The translations under genes were made by a program, and so were the position numbers. Positions 47,089-61,380 of a stretch of DNA of 64,000 nt are shown here, piece by piece. Within the stretch, counting starts at the first letter, position 1. The number at the start of each line of letters is the position of its first letter. The stretch spans positions 62,001 through 126,000 of the forward strand of contig NZ_JABBGJ010000003.1 of assembly GCF_012927345.1 (NCBI RefSeq). Reading direction: 5' to 3'. The notes under the pieces were generated by a model, which worked only from the letters and a program-made list of their open reading frames with translations, was not told the DNA's origin and searched no databases. The stretch comes from Paraburkholderia polaris (GTDB lineage: Bacteria > Pseudomonadota > Gammaproteobacteria > Burkholderiales > Burkholderiaceae).

Positions 47089-48231
47089 TCATTCGATGAA
47101 GAGCGAGGCGAGCACGCGCCGCCGCCAGAATTTGCGCAGGTCGCCGCGCGTCACCGTGAGCGTCACCGAGCCGGTGTCGCCGCACAGCGTCAGGCCGAGT
47201 TCGTCGAGTTGACCCGACTGCAGCGCTTCCAGCGCCGGTTCGAACCAGTCGGTTTGCAGCGCGGCGAAGGCGTCGTTCCAGCGCGCCCAGTCCTGCTCGA
47301 TGTAGGGTGCGGAGAAGGGATCGAGTTCGACCAGCGTGGCGCCATTTGCATTTGCGACGGCGGCGGTGGCAGACGCGCCACTCGACGTGTTGCCCGAGGC
47401 GCCGCCCGCCGCGATAGCGGCCCGGAACGCCGCAAACGACGCCGGCGGCGCAGCGGCCGCGACGCCCGCAGTGATGGCGAGGCCGCGCGTGGCCGCCGCG
47501 TCGGAGAATACGCGAGCGAACGGGCTCTTGACCGGTTGCGCCGTGCCCTGTGCGTGAAACCAGATCGAATTGACGGCGGGCATGCCACGCGCCTCGCGCG
47601 CTTCATTGACCGGATGCTCGAACCACGCCATCTGCACTTCGTTCTGCAGCTTCATCCAGGTGCGCGAACGTTCGCCGGAATGCGCCTCGTGCGGCAGCCA
47701 GATTTCGATGTTGCGGCCGCTCGCGCGCAACGGCGACGCCCCGGCCAGCGTGCCGAAGCCGTCGCCCGACAAATACCAGCGTGTGGGCTTCGGCGCTTCG
47801 ATACGCACGCCAAGTTCCTCGATCAACGGCCGGGCGACTGCCAGCAGCACGCTGGCTTCGTCATCGGACAGTTCGAGCGAGGCCGGATCGATCAGCACCA
47901 GATGGTCGTGCGCGATGCGCACGTGCACCGGTTGCACGCAGGCCCACGTGGCGCTGCCGGGGTCGCCGCCGTCAGCGCGCAGCATGTACGGGGCAAGCGG
48001 CGCTTCGTCGGCGGCCGCCGCGCCGCTCGGCAGCGCGCCGAACTGGCGCGCCACCCAGCGCTCGTGCGGCAGCGTGCGCTGAAAATCCTCGCCGACCACC
48101 CGTTCGACCAGCGTCGCGCGGGCGATCAGCCGGTCGAGGGCCGGACTCTGGATATCGTGCAGGGCGGTGGAGGCGTCCGCTGCGGCGGGCAGCGCAAAGG
48201 GCAGGAGAAGATGAAGACGGTTGGCGTGCAT
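47089..48231 (-). CDS. conserved protein of unknown function
   Basis: About 380 residues from the likely start MHANRLHLLLPFALP (an ATG four codons earlier is also possible, and no ribosome site decides). Recognisable stretches are DHLVLIDPASLELSDDEA, RWYLSGDGFGTLAGASPLRASGRNIEIWLPHE, WMKLQNEVQMAWFEHPVNEAREARGMPAVNSIWFHAQG and the basic end RGDLRKFWRRRVLASLFIE. I recall such genes labelled phosphoglycerate-mutase-like in Burkholderia genomes, but no catalytic motif of either mutase family is visible. It lies 29 bases upstream of recJ on the same strand, so they may be co-transcribed. Confidence 0.75.
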   Translation of the reverse strand: MHANRLHLLLPFALPAAADASTALHDIQSPALDRLIARATLVERVVGEDFQRTLPHERWVARQFGALPSGAAAADEAPLAPYMLRADGGDPGSATWACVQPVHVRIAHDHLVLIDPASLELSDDEASVLLAVARPLIEELGVRIEAPKPTRWYLSGDGFGTLAGASPLRASGRNIEIWLPHEAHSGERSRTWMKLQNEVQMAWFEHPVNEAREARGMPAVNSIWFHAQGTAQPVKSPFARVFSDAAATRGLAITAGVAAAAPPASFAAFRAAIAAGGASGNTSSGASATAAVANANGATLVELDPFSAPYIEQDWARWNDAFAALQTDWFEPALEALQSGQLDELGLTLCGDTGSVTLTVTRGDLRKFWRRRVLASLFIE

Positions 48232-48363
48232 GATGCTGCGCATTGTAGGGCAAAGAGTGCGAGTATTCAGACCATATCGGCGGATTCTCGGGCACCGCAC
48301 CGGGCTATTCCGATGGCACCAGCCGAGCGCGGCGGCACCGCGCCCATGAGGAGGGAGACCGAC

Positions 48364-48609
48364 ATGTCGCGTGAACTGAAAACCGAACAGGAACTGCTTG
48401 GATTGGTCGTGAAAGCGCTCAACGCCAACCCGGCCACGGCCGGCTGGATTCCGACCGGATTCCACGAAACAGTCGACGACGAGGAGGGCTGCAACTGGGA
48501 TATCACCCACCTGCATCGCGACCGTAAAGACGCCGATATGCGTGAAGTTGCGAGCAGCGAGGCGGCCGGGATCATTAACGATCTGCGCCGCCATTACAAC
48601 CTGCGTTAA
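48364..48609 (+). CDS. small conserved cytoplasmic protein
   Basis: An 81-residue charged protein (MSRELKTEQELLGLVVKALNANPATAGWIPTG..., EEGCNWDITHLHRD, SEAAGIINDLRRHYNLR). AGGAGGGAGACC precedes ATG 48364, an excellent ribosome site. One cysteine and a Trp-Asp motif are central. No named family comes to mind. It is divergent from the gene at 47089-48231. Confidence 0.75.
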   Translation: MSRELKTEQELLGLVVKALNANPATAGWIPTGFHETVDDEEGCNWDITHLHRDRKDADMREVASSEAAGIINDLRRHYNLR

Positions 48610-49100
48610 CGGCTTGGCCGTTCAAGGTGATAGCAGGCAGCCCGACCTGCGCGCGGGTCCGCTGGACAACTAGCAGGCGGCCCGACTTGTGCCGCGGGGT
48701 CTGCCGGGCAGCTAGCAGGCGGCCCGACTTGTACCGCGGGTCTGCCGGGCAGGGCTTGCAGCGGCCGGCCGCGCTGCGTGTCACCCCGCGTACAAGGCGT
48801 TTGCGCGGGGGCGCGGCATTGTATGGCAAACTTCGCGCTGGATTGACGGCGGCAGCGGCAGCGGCGGTTGCTTCGGTGGCGCGGGGTTTGCTAACAACGC
48901 CGTAAGGCACCCGGGGGCAGCGGAACGTCATACCGGAACCATCCGGGACGCCACGACACCAATGATCACGACGCTCGGGCCGCCTGACAGGCGCGCCGGC
49001 TGCAGCAAGTTGCAGCCGTTGTGCGTAGTAAAAGGCCAAAGCTGAGGCCAGGACCAAAGCCAAAGCCGGGCGCAGACGAAGAACGCAGAAAAGGATTCGC
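48610..49100. repeat. gap with three 41-bp direct repeats
   Basis: Three copies of a 40-42-base unit beginning AGCAGGC(A/G)GCCCGAC start at 48632, 48672 and 48714 and end near 48752. The rest up to lolC is GC-rich, and no gene is supported in it. Confidence 0.75.
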
Positions 49101-50354
49101 TTGAAATTTCCCTACGAATGGCAGATTGGCTGGCGCTACACCCGCGCCGGCAAACGCACGACCGGTAACGGCTTCATTTCCTTCATCGCGCTCGTGTCGA
49201 TGTCGGGCATCGCGCTCGGCGTCGCGGCGCTGATCGTCGTGTTGTCCGTGATGAACGGTTTTCAGAAAGAGGTGCGCGACCGGATGCTGTCGGTGCTGGC
49301 GCACGTCGAAATCTTTTCGCCGACCGGTTCGATGCCCAACTGGCAACTGACCGCGCAGGAAGCCCGTCAGAACAAGGAAGTGATCGGCGCGGCGCCGTAT
49401 GTCGAAGCGCAGGCGCTGCTCACGCGCCAGGATGCCGTGAGTGGCGTGGCGCTGCGCGGCGTCGAACCGTCGCTCGAGCCTGAAGTGTCCGATATCAGTA
49501 AGGAAATGAAGGGCGGCAAGCTGACCGATCTCGTGCCGGGCGACTTCGGCATCGTACTGGGCGCGGACCTCGCCACCAATCTCGGCGTGACGGTCAATGA
49601 CAAGATCACGCTGGTCGCGCCCGAAGGCACCATCACGCCCGCCGGCATGCTGCCACGGCTGAAACAGTTCACGGTGGTGGGGATCTTCGAGTCGGGCCAT
49701 TACGAATACGACAGCACGCTCGCGCTGATCAACATCAAGGACGCGCAGGCGCTGTTCCGGCTACCCGCGCCGACCGGCGTGCGGCTGCGTCTGACCGACA
49801 TGCAGCGGGCGCCGGAGGTCGCGCATCAGCTGGCGCGCAGCTTGTCCGGCGATTTGTACATCCGCGACTGGACCCAGCAGAACAAGACCTGGTTCTCGGC
49901 GGTGCAGATCGAAAAACGCATGATGTTCATCATCCTCACGCTGATCATCGCGGTGGCGGCGTTCAATCTGGTGTCGTCGCTGGTGATGACGGTGACCAAT
50001 AAGCAGGCTGACATCGCGATTCTGCGCACGCTCGGCGCGCAGCCCGGCTCGATCATGAAGATTTTCGTGGTGCAGGGCGTGACGATCGGCTTTATCGGCA
50101 CGGCGACCGGCGTCGCGCTCGGCTGCCTGATTGCGTGGAGCATTCCGTGGCTCGTGCCGATGATCGAGCATCTGCTCGGCGTGCAGTTCCTGCCGCCGTC
50201 CGTGTATTTCATCAGTGAACTGCCGTCCGAACTGATTCCTGCCGACGTGGCGCGGATCGGCATCATCGCGTTCCTGATGTCGGCGCTGGCGACCCTTTAT
50301 CCGAGCTGGCGTGGTGCGAAAGTCCGTCCTGCGGAGGCACTGCGCTATGAATGA
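49101..50354 (+). CDS. lolC: lipoprotein-releasing ABC transporter, permease subunit
   Basis: A 417-residue inner-membrane protein that extracts lipoproteins for transfer to LolA. The fold is TM1 ([30 protein letters not shown]), a periplasmic domain at about 50-270, then three TM helices ([64 protein letters not shown]). It ends [14 protein letters not shown]. The start is TTG 49101 ([13 protein letters not shown]) with an AAAGGA site. A single LolC/E-type permease is normal outside gamma-proteobacteria. Confidence 0.92.
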   Translation: MKFPYEWQIGWRYTRAGKRTTGNGFISFIALVSMSGIALGVAALIVVLSVMNGFQKEVRDRMLSVLAHVEIFSPTGSMPNWQLTAQEARQNKEVIGAAPYVEAQALLTRQDAVSGVALRGVEPSLEPEVSDISKEMKGGKLTDLVPGDFGIVLGADLATNLGVTVNDKITLVAPEGTITPAGMLPRLKQFTVVGIFESGHYEYDSTLALINIKDAQALFRLPAPTGVRLRLTDMQRAPEVAHQLARSLSGDLYIRDWTQQNKTWFSAVQIEKRMMFIILTLIIAVAAFNLVSSLVMTVTNKQADIAILRTLGAQPGSIMKIFVVQGVTIGFIGTATGVALGCLIAWSIPWLVPMIEHLLGVQFLPPSVYFISELPSELIPADVARIGIIAFLMSALATLYPSWRGAKVRPAEALRYE

Positions 50355-51090
50355 CCGTTCCGCTAGCCTCTCCATGGCCTCTGAAAACACCGCGCTGCAT
50401 CCCTATGTGCTGGAAGCAACCGGCATTTCGAAGTCGTTCGTGCAGGGCGGCCTCAATGTGCAGGTGCTCAACAACGCGCAACTGAACGTGCGGCGCGGCG
50501 AAAAGCTGGCGATCGTCGGCGCGTCGGGGTCCGGCAAGAGCACGCTGCTGCATGTGCTCGGCGGCCTCGACGATCCGAGCGCTGGCCATGTCTCGGTGCT
50601 GGGCAAGCCTTTCACGAAGCTCTCCGAGCGCGAACGTAACGACCTGCGCAATCGCGCACTCGGTTTCGTGTACCAGTTCCACCATCTGCTGCCGGAATTC
50701 ACCGCGCTCGACAATGTCGCGATGCCGCTGCGGATTCGCCGCATGACAACCGAAGCCGCGCGGCGCGATGCGCTCGCGGTGCTGGAGCGCGTCGGCATGG
50801 GGCATCGGGCGAAGCATCGTCCGGGTGAACTGTCGGGCGGTGAGCGTCAGCGTGTGGCAATCGCGCGGGCGTTGGTGACGAAGCCCGCTTGCGTGCTCGC
50901 CGACGAACCCACCGGCAATCTGGACGGCGGCACCGCCGACACGGTGTTCAACCTGATGCTCGAACTGTCGCAAACGCTCGACACCAGCTTCGTGATCGTC
51001 ACGCACGACCCGGAGCTGGCCGGACGGTGCGACCGGATCATGCGGCTGCGCGACGGCATATTGCACGAAGAGCCGCCGGTGCCGGTTTAA
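50347..51090 (+). CDS. lolD: lipoprotein-releasing ABC transporter, ATPase subunit
   Basis: A 247-residue ATPase powering lipoprotein release. Walker [11 protein letters not shown]-loop [15 protein letters not shown], signature [15 protein letters not shown], Walker [12 protein letters not shown] and the switch His (VTHDPEL) are all present. The ATG overlaps the lolC stop by eight bases, indicating translational coupling. Confidence 0.95.
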   Translation: MNDRSASLSMASENTALHPYVLEATGISKSFVQGGLNVQVLNNAQLNVRRGEKLAIVGASGSGKSTLLHVLGGLDDPSAGHVSVLGKPFTKLSERERNDLRNRALGFVYQFHHLLPEFTALDNVAMPLRIRRMTTEAARRDALAVLERVGMGHRAKHRPGELSGGERQRVAIARALVTKPACVLADEPTGNLDGGTADTVFNLMLELSQTLDTSFVIVTHDPELAGRCDRIMRLRDGILHEEPPVPV

Positions 51091-51137
51091 TCACCGCGCG
51101 GAACGTAAGCGATGCTCTACCGCTAACGAGGCGCGCC

Positions 51138-51926
51138 ATGTGGATCGATACGCACTGCCATCTCGACGCTTCCGAATTCAACGCCGACCGCGATGAAGTC
51201 GCCGACGCGGCGCGTCAAGCCGGCGTAGGACGTATCGTGATTCCCGCGATCGGCCGCGAGAACTTCACGACGGTGCGCGAACTCGCGCACCGCATCGACG
51301 GCGGCGCGTATGCGCTCGGCATCCATCCGCTCTTCACGCCAGGTGCGCAGGAGCGCGATCTCGAACTGCTGCGCATGGAAATCGAGGCGAGTCTCGACGA
51401 TCCGCTGTTCGTCGGTATCGGCGAGATCGGCCTCGACTATTTCGTCGAAGGTCTCGACGATGCGCGCCAGCAGTTCTTCTACAACGGTCAACTTCAACTG
51501 GCGCGCGAATTCGACCTGCCGGTGATTTGCCACGTGCGCAAATCGCAGGATCAAGTGATCAAAGGGCTACGGCGGCATCAGATTCATCGCGGCATCGCCC
51601 ATGCATTCAACGGCAGTTTCCAGCAGGCTCAGGCGTATATCGACCAGGGCATGCATCTCGGTTTCGGCGGTAATCTGACCTTCGAGCGCGCGCGGCAAAT
51701 CCGCCGCCTTGCCGAGCAATTGCCGTTCGACGCGCTGGTCGTCGAGACCGACGCGCCGGACATCGCCCCTTCCTGGATATACAAGCAGCGCAATTCGCCG
51801 GAGCAGATCCCGGCCATCGGTGCGGGTCTCGCGCAACTGCGCGGCATGACCGCCGACGAAGCCGCCCTAGGCACAACGGCTAACGCGCTCGCCGCGTTGC
51901 CGCGGCTCGCACTTTCCTCTGCATAA
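51138..51926 (+). CDS. TatD-family metal-dependent hydrolase (DNase)
   Basis: A 262-residue TIM-barrel enzyme. Metal ligands are seen in MWIDTHCHLD, GIGEIGLDYF, ICHVRKSQ, HAFNGSFQQA and VVETDAPDI. The family acts as 3'-5' exonuclease or endonuclease in repair and turnover. It follows lolD after 47 bases and is probably in the same transcript. Confidence 0.9.
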   Translation: MWIDTHCHLDASEFNADRDEVADAARQAGVGRIVIPAIGRENFTTVRELAHRIDGGAYALGIHPLFTPGAQERDLELLRMEIEASLDDPLFVGIGEIGLDYFVEGLDDARQQFFYNGQLQLAREFDLPVICHVRKSQDQVIKGLRRHQIHRGIAHAFNGSFQQAQAYIDQGMHLGFGGNLTFERARQIRRLAEQLPFDALVVETDAPDIAPSWIYKQRNSPEQIPAIGAGLAQLRGMTADEAALGTTANALAALPRLALSSA

Positions 51927-52047
51927 TTGAACGCGATGGTTTGAGTGGTTCGCGCCGGGCGGAACACGCGCCCGGCGGGCTTGCTGACGCCTGCTCGCTG
52001 AGCGTTGCGCCGTCCGGCGATGGCTGGGCGGACGGGGCGGAGGGCGG

Positions 52048-54864
52048 ATGCGGGCATGGTGGTGCGGGTTTGCGTTGGGCGTGATCTGGCTGCAGCGGCA
52101 GGCGGCGTTGCCGGATTGGCGTGGATGGTGCGCGCTGGTGCTGCTCGGGTGCGGTGCGATTCTGATGGCGGTGTGGGGGTTGCGCCGCGGTTCTTCGGGC
52201 GAGTTGTGCTGCGGTACTTCAGTAGTCGCGAACGCGCAGTCGGCAGTTGCAAATTCGCGCATGTGCCGCGCCTTGTTCAGTGCACGCTTGAGCTCGCGCG
52301 TCGGCTGGGGCGCGGTGTGGATTGCGGCCTTATGTACGGGCTTTGGCTACGCCGCGTGGCGCGCGGAAACCCGCCTCGCGGTGAGCTTGCCGAGCGCCTT
52401 GGAAGGCCGCGATGTCGATGTCGTCGGCAGTATCAAGGGTCTGCCGTCACGCGACGACAAGGGCGCGCGCTTCCTTTTTGAAGTCGAGTCGGCGGATGCG
52501 CCGGTCGCCGCTTTTCCACGCGTGATCCAGCTCTCGTGGATTGCCGAAGATGCGCCTGCGCCGTTGCTCGTACCGGGCGCACGCTGGCGTCTGAGCGTGC
52601 GGCTCAAACGCCCGCATGGCAATGCGAACTTCGGTGTGCGCGATGCCGAAGCCAGTTTGCTGGCGCGCAATGTGCGCGCCACCGGCTATGTGAGTGCACC
52701 GGCTCACGCATTGCGTCTGCCCGGCAACGCGCGTGGCGTAAGCGTGACGGTCGATCGCTGGCGTGCCGCGCTGCGCGCGCGCATCGACTCGGTGCTCGCC
52801 GATGCGCCGCACCGCGGGATCGTGGTGGCGCTCGCCATCGGCGCGCAGGACGAAGTCAGCGCGGCCGACTGGTTGCTGATGCGTGGCACGGGCACAAGTC
52901 ATCTGGTGGCAATTTCGGGCTTGCATATTGGCTTCGTCGCGGGACTGGCGGCGTGGCTCGCCGGTGCGGTGTGGCGGCGTTCGGGGTTCATCGGCCGCAA
53001 CTGGCCGTTGCTGTTGCCCGCACAGGTCGTCGCAGTGACGGCCGGCGCGTTGTTCGCGGGGCTGCATGCGGCGTTGGCCGGTTTCAACGTGCCGGCGCAG
53101 CGCGCGCTATGGATGGCGGGCGTGCTGGCGCTCGCGTTTATCAGCGGGCGTAATGTCGCGCGATCGGTGGTGCTGGCGTGGGCGTTGGGATTGGTGCTCC
53201 TGATCGATCCGTGGGCGGTCGTGGCGGCGGGATTCTGGCTGTCGTTTTGCGCGGTGGCGGCGATTCTGTTCGCGATGTCGGGACGGCCCCGTGTACAGGA
53301 TCATGAGCAGCGCCGCGACGAAGAGAGTGAGGGCGGCGTGACGCCGACAAGGCTCTCGCGCCTGTGGTCTGGCCTGTGCCGTCGCGCTCGCGCTTTCGTT
53401 GAACGCCTGCGCAGCGCCGCGCATGTGCAGTTCGCGGTGACCGTCGCGCTTGCGCCGCTCACCGTCTACTGGTTCGCGCAGATTCCTTTGGTTGGCCCGC
53501 TCGCGAATGCCTTTGCGATTCCGTGGGTGAGTCTGCTGGTGACGCCGGCGGTATTGGCGGGCGTCGCGTTGCCAGCGCCATTCGATGCCTACGCCTTTCA
53601 CGCCGCGCACACCTTGCTCGACCTGCTGGCCGCGGGCTTGCAGATGCTGTCCGGTCCGGTATGGGCGCTCTGGCGGCTGCCGCAACCGGACGCATGGACG
53701 CTCGCCGCGGCGGCGGTCGGCGTTCTCTGGTGTCTGGCGCCACGGGGCTGGCCGCTGCGCTGGGCCGCACCGCTCACGTGGCTGCCGCTGCTGATGCCGG
53801 CGGCGCCCGGTCCGCCGCATGGCAGCTTCCGTCTGACGGCGCTGGATATTGGTCAAGGCACCTCGGTACTGGTCGAAACGGCGCATCACGCGCTGCTGTT
53901 CGATACCGGGCCGGGGCCGGAGTCGACGCATGCCGGCGAACGGGTTGTCGTGCCGTTTTTGCAGGCGCACGGCGTCACCGCGCTCGATACGCTGATCATC
54001 AGCCACGCCGATTCTGACCACTCGGGCGGTGCGCCGGCTGTGCTGGACGCGATCGAGGTGCGTCAAATGGTGGCGGCATTGGCGCCCGCGAATCCGCTGT
54101 GGTCGAACGCAAAGCAACGCGGCGCGGATACGCTGCCCTGTGCGGCGGGGCAGCGCTGGCAGTGGGACGGCGTCGAGTTTGCGATGCTCTGGCCGGATGC
54201 CGGTCCGCTGCAAGGCAAGCCTAATGCGCATTGCTGCGTGTTGCGGGTGAGCACGTTGCCTGCGGCGGTGAGGCCGCCTGCCACGGCGAGCACGCCGGCC
54301 GCGGGGAGCATGTCGCTTGCGGAGAACGGGGCGGTTGCAGAGAGTACGTCGACCGGAAGTGTTCAACCGGCGCCCCTACGCGTGGCAGCCTTGTTGGCGG
54401 CGGACATCGAAGCGCCGGTCGAACGCATCCTGCTCGCGCGCGATCGGGAAGCGTTGCGCGCCCAGGTGCTGGTCGTGCCGCATCATGGGAGCAAGACCTC
54501 GTCGACCGAGCCGTTCCTCGACTCTATCGACCCGCTCGTCGCGCTATTTCAGGTAGGCTATCGCAACCGATTTCGTCATCCGAACGCGGGTGTGTTCGAG
54601 CGGTACAAGGCGCGGCACATCGAGCTTGCGCGCAGTGATGCGGACGGTGCGGTGCGGGTCGACGTCAACCCGGATTTCAGCCCGGGTCTTATCCCGGGTC
54701 TCAACCCGGGCCTCGACCCGGGCATCGGGCCCGAGGGCAGTGTGGAAGGCAATGCGGGAGTCGCTCCGGGAAACAGGTCGGGAAGCGGCCCGGACCTGAA
54801 CGGCGCCGCACTGACGCTCGAGCGCTATCGCGACACACAGCGCCGCTACTGGATGGATCGCTGA
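52048..54864 (+). CDS. comEC: DNA uptake channel protein ComEC/Rec2
   Basis: A 938-residue polytopic protein that carries single-stranded DNA across the inner membrane in natural transformation. The order is N-terminal TM helices and an OB-like DUF4131 region, the competence domain (GTGTSHLVAISGLHIGFVAGLAAWL, about 285-310), further helices, and then a metallo-beta-lactamase domain (LDIGQGTSVLVETAHHALLFDTGPG, ISHADSDHSGGAP, VVPHHGSKTSS). The C-terminal tail contains a 12-bp repeat block (about 54676-54735) encoding PGLIPGLNPGLDPG, which looks like a slippage expansion. The start at 52048 is the first ATG with conserved continuation. Confidence 0.9.
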   Translation: MRAWWCGFALGVIWLQRQAALPDWRGWCALVLLGCGAILMAVWGLRRGSSGELCCGTSVVANAQSAVANSRMCRALFSARLSSRVGWGAVWIAALCTGFGYAAWRAETRLAVSLPSALEGRDVDVVGSIKGLPSRDDKGARFLFEVESADAPVAAFPRVIQLSWIAEDAPAPLLVPGARWRLSVRLKRPHGNANFGVRDAEASLLARNVRATGYVSAPAHALRLPGNARGVSVTVDRWRAALRARIDSVLADAPHRGIVVALAIGAQDEVSAADWLLMRGTGTSHLVAISGLHIGFVAGLAAWLAGAVWRRSGFIGRNWPLLLPAQVVAVTAGALFAGLHAALAGFNVPAQRALWMAGVLALAFISGRNVARSVVLAWALGLVLLIDPWAVVAAGFWLSFCAVAAILFAMSGRPRVQDHEQRRDEESEGGVTPTRLSRLWSGLCRRARAFVERLRSAAHVQFAVTVALAPLTVYWFAQIPLVGPLANAFAIPWVSLLVTPAVLAGVALPAPFDAYAFHAAHTLLDLLAAGLQMLSGPVWALWRLPQPDAWTLAAAAVGVLWCLAPRGWPLRWAAPLTWLPLLMPAAPGPPHGSFRLTALDIGQGTSVLVETAHHALLFDTGPGPESTHAGERVVVPFLQAHGVTALDTLIISHADSDHSGGAPAVLDAIEVRQMVAALAPANPLWSNAKQRGADTLPCAAGQRWQWDGVEFAMLWPDAGPLQGKPNAHCCVLRVSTLPAAVRPPATASTPAAGSMSLAENGAVAESTSTGSVQPAPLRVAALLAADIEAPVERILLARDREALRAQVLVVPHHGSKTSSTEPFLDSIDPLVALFQVGYRNRFRHPNAGVFERYKARHIELARSDADGAVRVDVNPDFSPGLIPGLNPGLDPGIGPEGSVEGNAGVAPGNRSGSGPDLNGAALTLERYRDTQRRYWMDR

Positions 54865-54973
54865 TGAATTGCCGGCCGCACACGGATAGAACAAATGCGC
54901 CGCAGGGCTCGGCGCCTGCACGAAAAATCAGGCCTGAGGCCCACGCGCAAAAACAGAACGGAGATAGCCGCAG

Positions 54974-55777
54974 TTGAAAAACATCATCCACTTCTCGCAT
55001 GCGAACGGGTTCCCGGCGTCGACCTACCGGACGATCTTCGCCGAACTCTCAGACGACTATGAACTGCGCTCCATCGAGCGCATCGGTCACGACGCGCGTT
55101 ATCCGGTCACGCAGGACTGGCCGCATCTGGTCGAGCAGTTGCTCGACGATGTGGGCCGGTCGTACGAGCAGCCGGTGTGGCTGGTCGGCCATTCGCTTGG
55201 CGGCTATCTGTCGTTGATGGCTGCGCTGAAAAAGCCGCAGTGGGTGAGGGGCGTGGTGATGCTCGATTCGCCTGTGATCGCCGGTTGGCGCAGCAGCATG
55301 CTGCGGGTGTCGCAATGGACCGGACTCGACGAGCGGCTGTCGCCCGCGGCCGCCACCCGCTCGCGCCGCACGCAGTGGGCGAGCCGCGACGAGGCGTGGC
55401 GGCATTTTCATTCGAAACCGGCGTTCGCGCGTTGGGACGAACGCATGCTGTCCGACTACATCGACTTCGGCATCCCGCAGAGTTCGCCTGACGGCGGCCG
55501 CTCGCTCGCTTTCGACCGGCGCACCGAGTATCAGATCTATAAGACTTTGCCGCATACGCTTGGGCCGCGCCTCGCGCGCGGCGCCCCGGTGCCGGTGGGG
55601 TTCATCGCCGGCACGCGTTCGAAGGAGGTGCGTCAGGCGGGGCTGGACGCTACCCGCCGCGCGACAGGCGGTCATGTGGAATGGATCGAAGGCAGCCATC
55701 TGTATCCGATGGAAAAACCGCTCGAAACGGCGCGCGCGGTGCAGCGGATGTTGCGCGAACTGGAGCGGCCGGCTTAA
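54974..55777 (+). CDS. alpha/beta-hydrolase
   Basis: A 267-residue hydrolase. The nucleophile elbow is GHSLGG (Ser at about residue 73), an oxyanion region lies near HFSHANGFPASTYRTIF, and a likely catalytic His is near the end (EGSHLYPMEKP). The start is a TTG with GGAG upstream. Substrate unknown. It sits between comEC and pyrG on the same strand. Confidence 0.82.
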   Translation: MKNIIHFSHANGFPASTYRTIFAELSDDYELRSIERIGHDARYPVTQDWPHLVEQLLDDVGRSYEQPVWLVGHSLGGYLSLMAALKKPQWVRGVVMLDSPVIAGWRSSMLRVSQWTGLDERLSPAAATRSRRTQWASRDEAWRHFHSKPAFARWDERMLSDYIDFGIPQSSPDGGRSLAFDRRTEYQIYKTLPHTLGPRLARGAPVPVGFIAGTRSKEVRQAGLDATRRATGGHVEWIEGSHLYPMEKPLETARAVQRMLRELERPA

Positions 55778-60108
<4,331 letters not shown>

Positions 60109-60165
60109 TGGCCTGTTTGATGGCGCCGACCGATGAGCCGGTTATCCTTCGTTTCTGATTGACCC

Positions 60166-60194
60166 CGCCGCCCTGCGTATAGCGCAGGGCGGCG
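60166..60194 (+). terminator. hairpin between eno and ftsB
   Basis: CGCCGCCCTGCG pairs with CGCAGGGCGGCG around a 5-base loop, followed by TGTATTTATT. The T run is imperfect, so some read-through to ftsB is possible. Confidence 0.7.
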
Positions 60195-60215
60195 TGTATT
60201 TATTGTGCTTACTTC

Positions 60216-60647
60216 ATGCGGCTTGTCACTGCTGTCCTGATCGTTCTACTGGCGCTGATCCAGTACCCGCTCTGGTGGGGGCATGGCGGCTGGTTACGCG
60301 TGCATGAGTTGCAGCAGCAACTGGCGCAGCAACTGCAGAAGAACGCTGATTCGAAGCTGCGCAACGAGCGGATCCAAGGCGAGGTCCAGGATTTGCAGAA
60401 CGGTACGGCCGCGGTGGAAGAGCGGGCGCGTTACGAAATGGGCATGGTGAAAGACAGCGAAGTGTTCGTGCAGTTCGTCGCGCCGAATGCGCCGTTGCCG
60501 AACGCGAACACGCCTTCGGTCACCACGTCTACGCGCGGTGAGGTGTCGGCGGCGCCGCTCCATGTGGTGCCGAATCCGGAGTCGCGTGCGAAGCCGGATC
60601 GCAAGCATGGTGGGAAGGTGGCGAAAGACAAAAAGGCTACGCACTGA
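60216..60647 (+). CDS. ftsB: cell division protein FtsB
   Basis: A 143-residue bitopic divisome protein that forms the FtsQLB complex. One TM helix ([19 protein letters not shown], about 3-21) is followed by a leucine/glutamine coiled coil ([35 protein letters not shown], about 31-64) and the conserved [24 protein letters not shown] tail of about 50 residues beyond the usual end is basic and probably disordered. It sits next to eno, as in many Proteobacteria. Confidence 0.93.
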   Translation: MRLVTAVLIVLLALIQYPLWWGHGGWLRVHELQQQLAQQLQKNADSKLRNERIQGEVQDLQNGTAAVEERARYEMGMVKDSEVFVQFVAPNAPLPNANTPSVTTSTRGEVSAAPLHVVPNPESRAKPDRKHGGKVAKDKKATH

Positions 60648-60726
60648 GTTTGAGCAGGCAGGTTGAACTCGCAGACGACCGCGACACCAACCGCAGGAAC
60701 GAAGGTAAAGGCTCTCAGGAAGACGA

Positions 60727-60756
60727 AAAAAGGCGCGGTGAAAACCGCGCCTTTTT
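60727..60756. terminator. terminator after ftsB
   Basis: AAAAAGGCGCGGT pairs with ACCGCGCCTTTTT around a 4-base loop, between ftsB and the convergent lipoprotein gene. Confidence 0.9.
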
Positions 60757-60833
60757 CTTTGGGCTTGCGATGCCGGGTTGTCCGCCGGGTCGCCGTATCG
60801 GTGTGCTTAATATCCGGGAGTGCCTGTTTCGGC

Positions 60834-61214
60834 TTACCAGCCCCAGTACGGTGAGTAGCCGACGCCGACACCCGTACCCCAGCCGTGCCCCCAACCGCCG
60901 CCGTAATAACTGCCGTACACGCTGACAGGCGGCGAGTAATAGCGTGAATACGCCTGAGCCGCGTTCTCGGCGGCAATGGCCTGATTCTGATCGGACAGCA
61001 CCTGACGGTCGATCGCGTCATAGCGTTCACGTTCTTCAGGTGTGAGCGGGCGGGCGGTGTTGGCCATGCCCGACTGGTCGGCCGGCAGGCGGCTGTAAAT
61101 CGGCGATGGGCCCGGCGGGTCCATCACGCAGCCCGTAAGCGCAGCGCTGCCGACGATGACTGCCAGCATGGTGAACGAGCGCATGCAATGCTTTAGCGAA
61201 GTAGGGATGTTCAT
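60834..61214 (-). CDS. small Tyr/Gly-rich lipoprotein
   Basis: A 126-residue lipoprotein. The signal peptide (SFTMLAVIVGSAALTGC) ends in a lipobox, with lipidation expected at the Cys in LTGC (about residue 28). A short charged helix (LTPEERERYDAIDRQVLSDQNQAIAAENAAQAY) is followed by a Tyr/Gly/Trp tail (YYGGGWGHGWGTGVGVGYSPYWGW). ATG 61214 has GGAG eight bases upstream. No named family. Confidence 0.8.
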   Translation of the reverse strand: MNIPTSLKHCMRSFTMLAVIVGSAALTGCVMDPPGPSPIYSRLPADQSGMANTARPLTPEERERYDAIDRQVLSDQNQAIAAENAAQAYSRYYSPPVSVYGSYYGGGWGHGWGTGVGVGYSPYWGW

Positions 61215-61380
61215 TTTTATCTCCATCGGTCGGATACCTAAGCAAAACATGCGCAGCGCGCACCGCTCACGATCCAACGCAACGATCGACGATAACGCGC
61301 CGCCGAACCCCGAAAAGGCAGCAGGCGACGCGTCATTTTACTGCCTTAGCACAGGCCCAATAGGCTGCCGCCTAGCCGCT

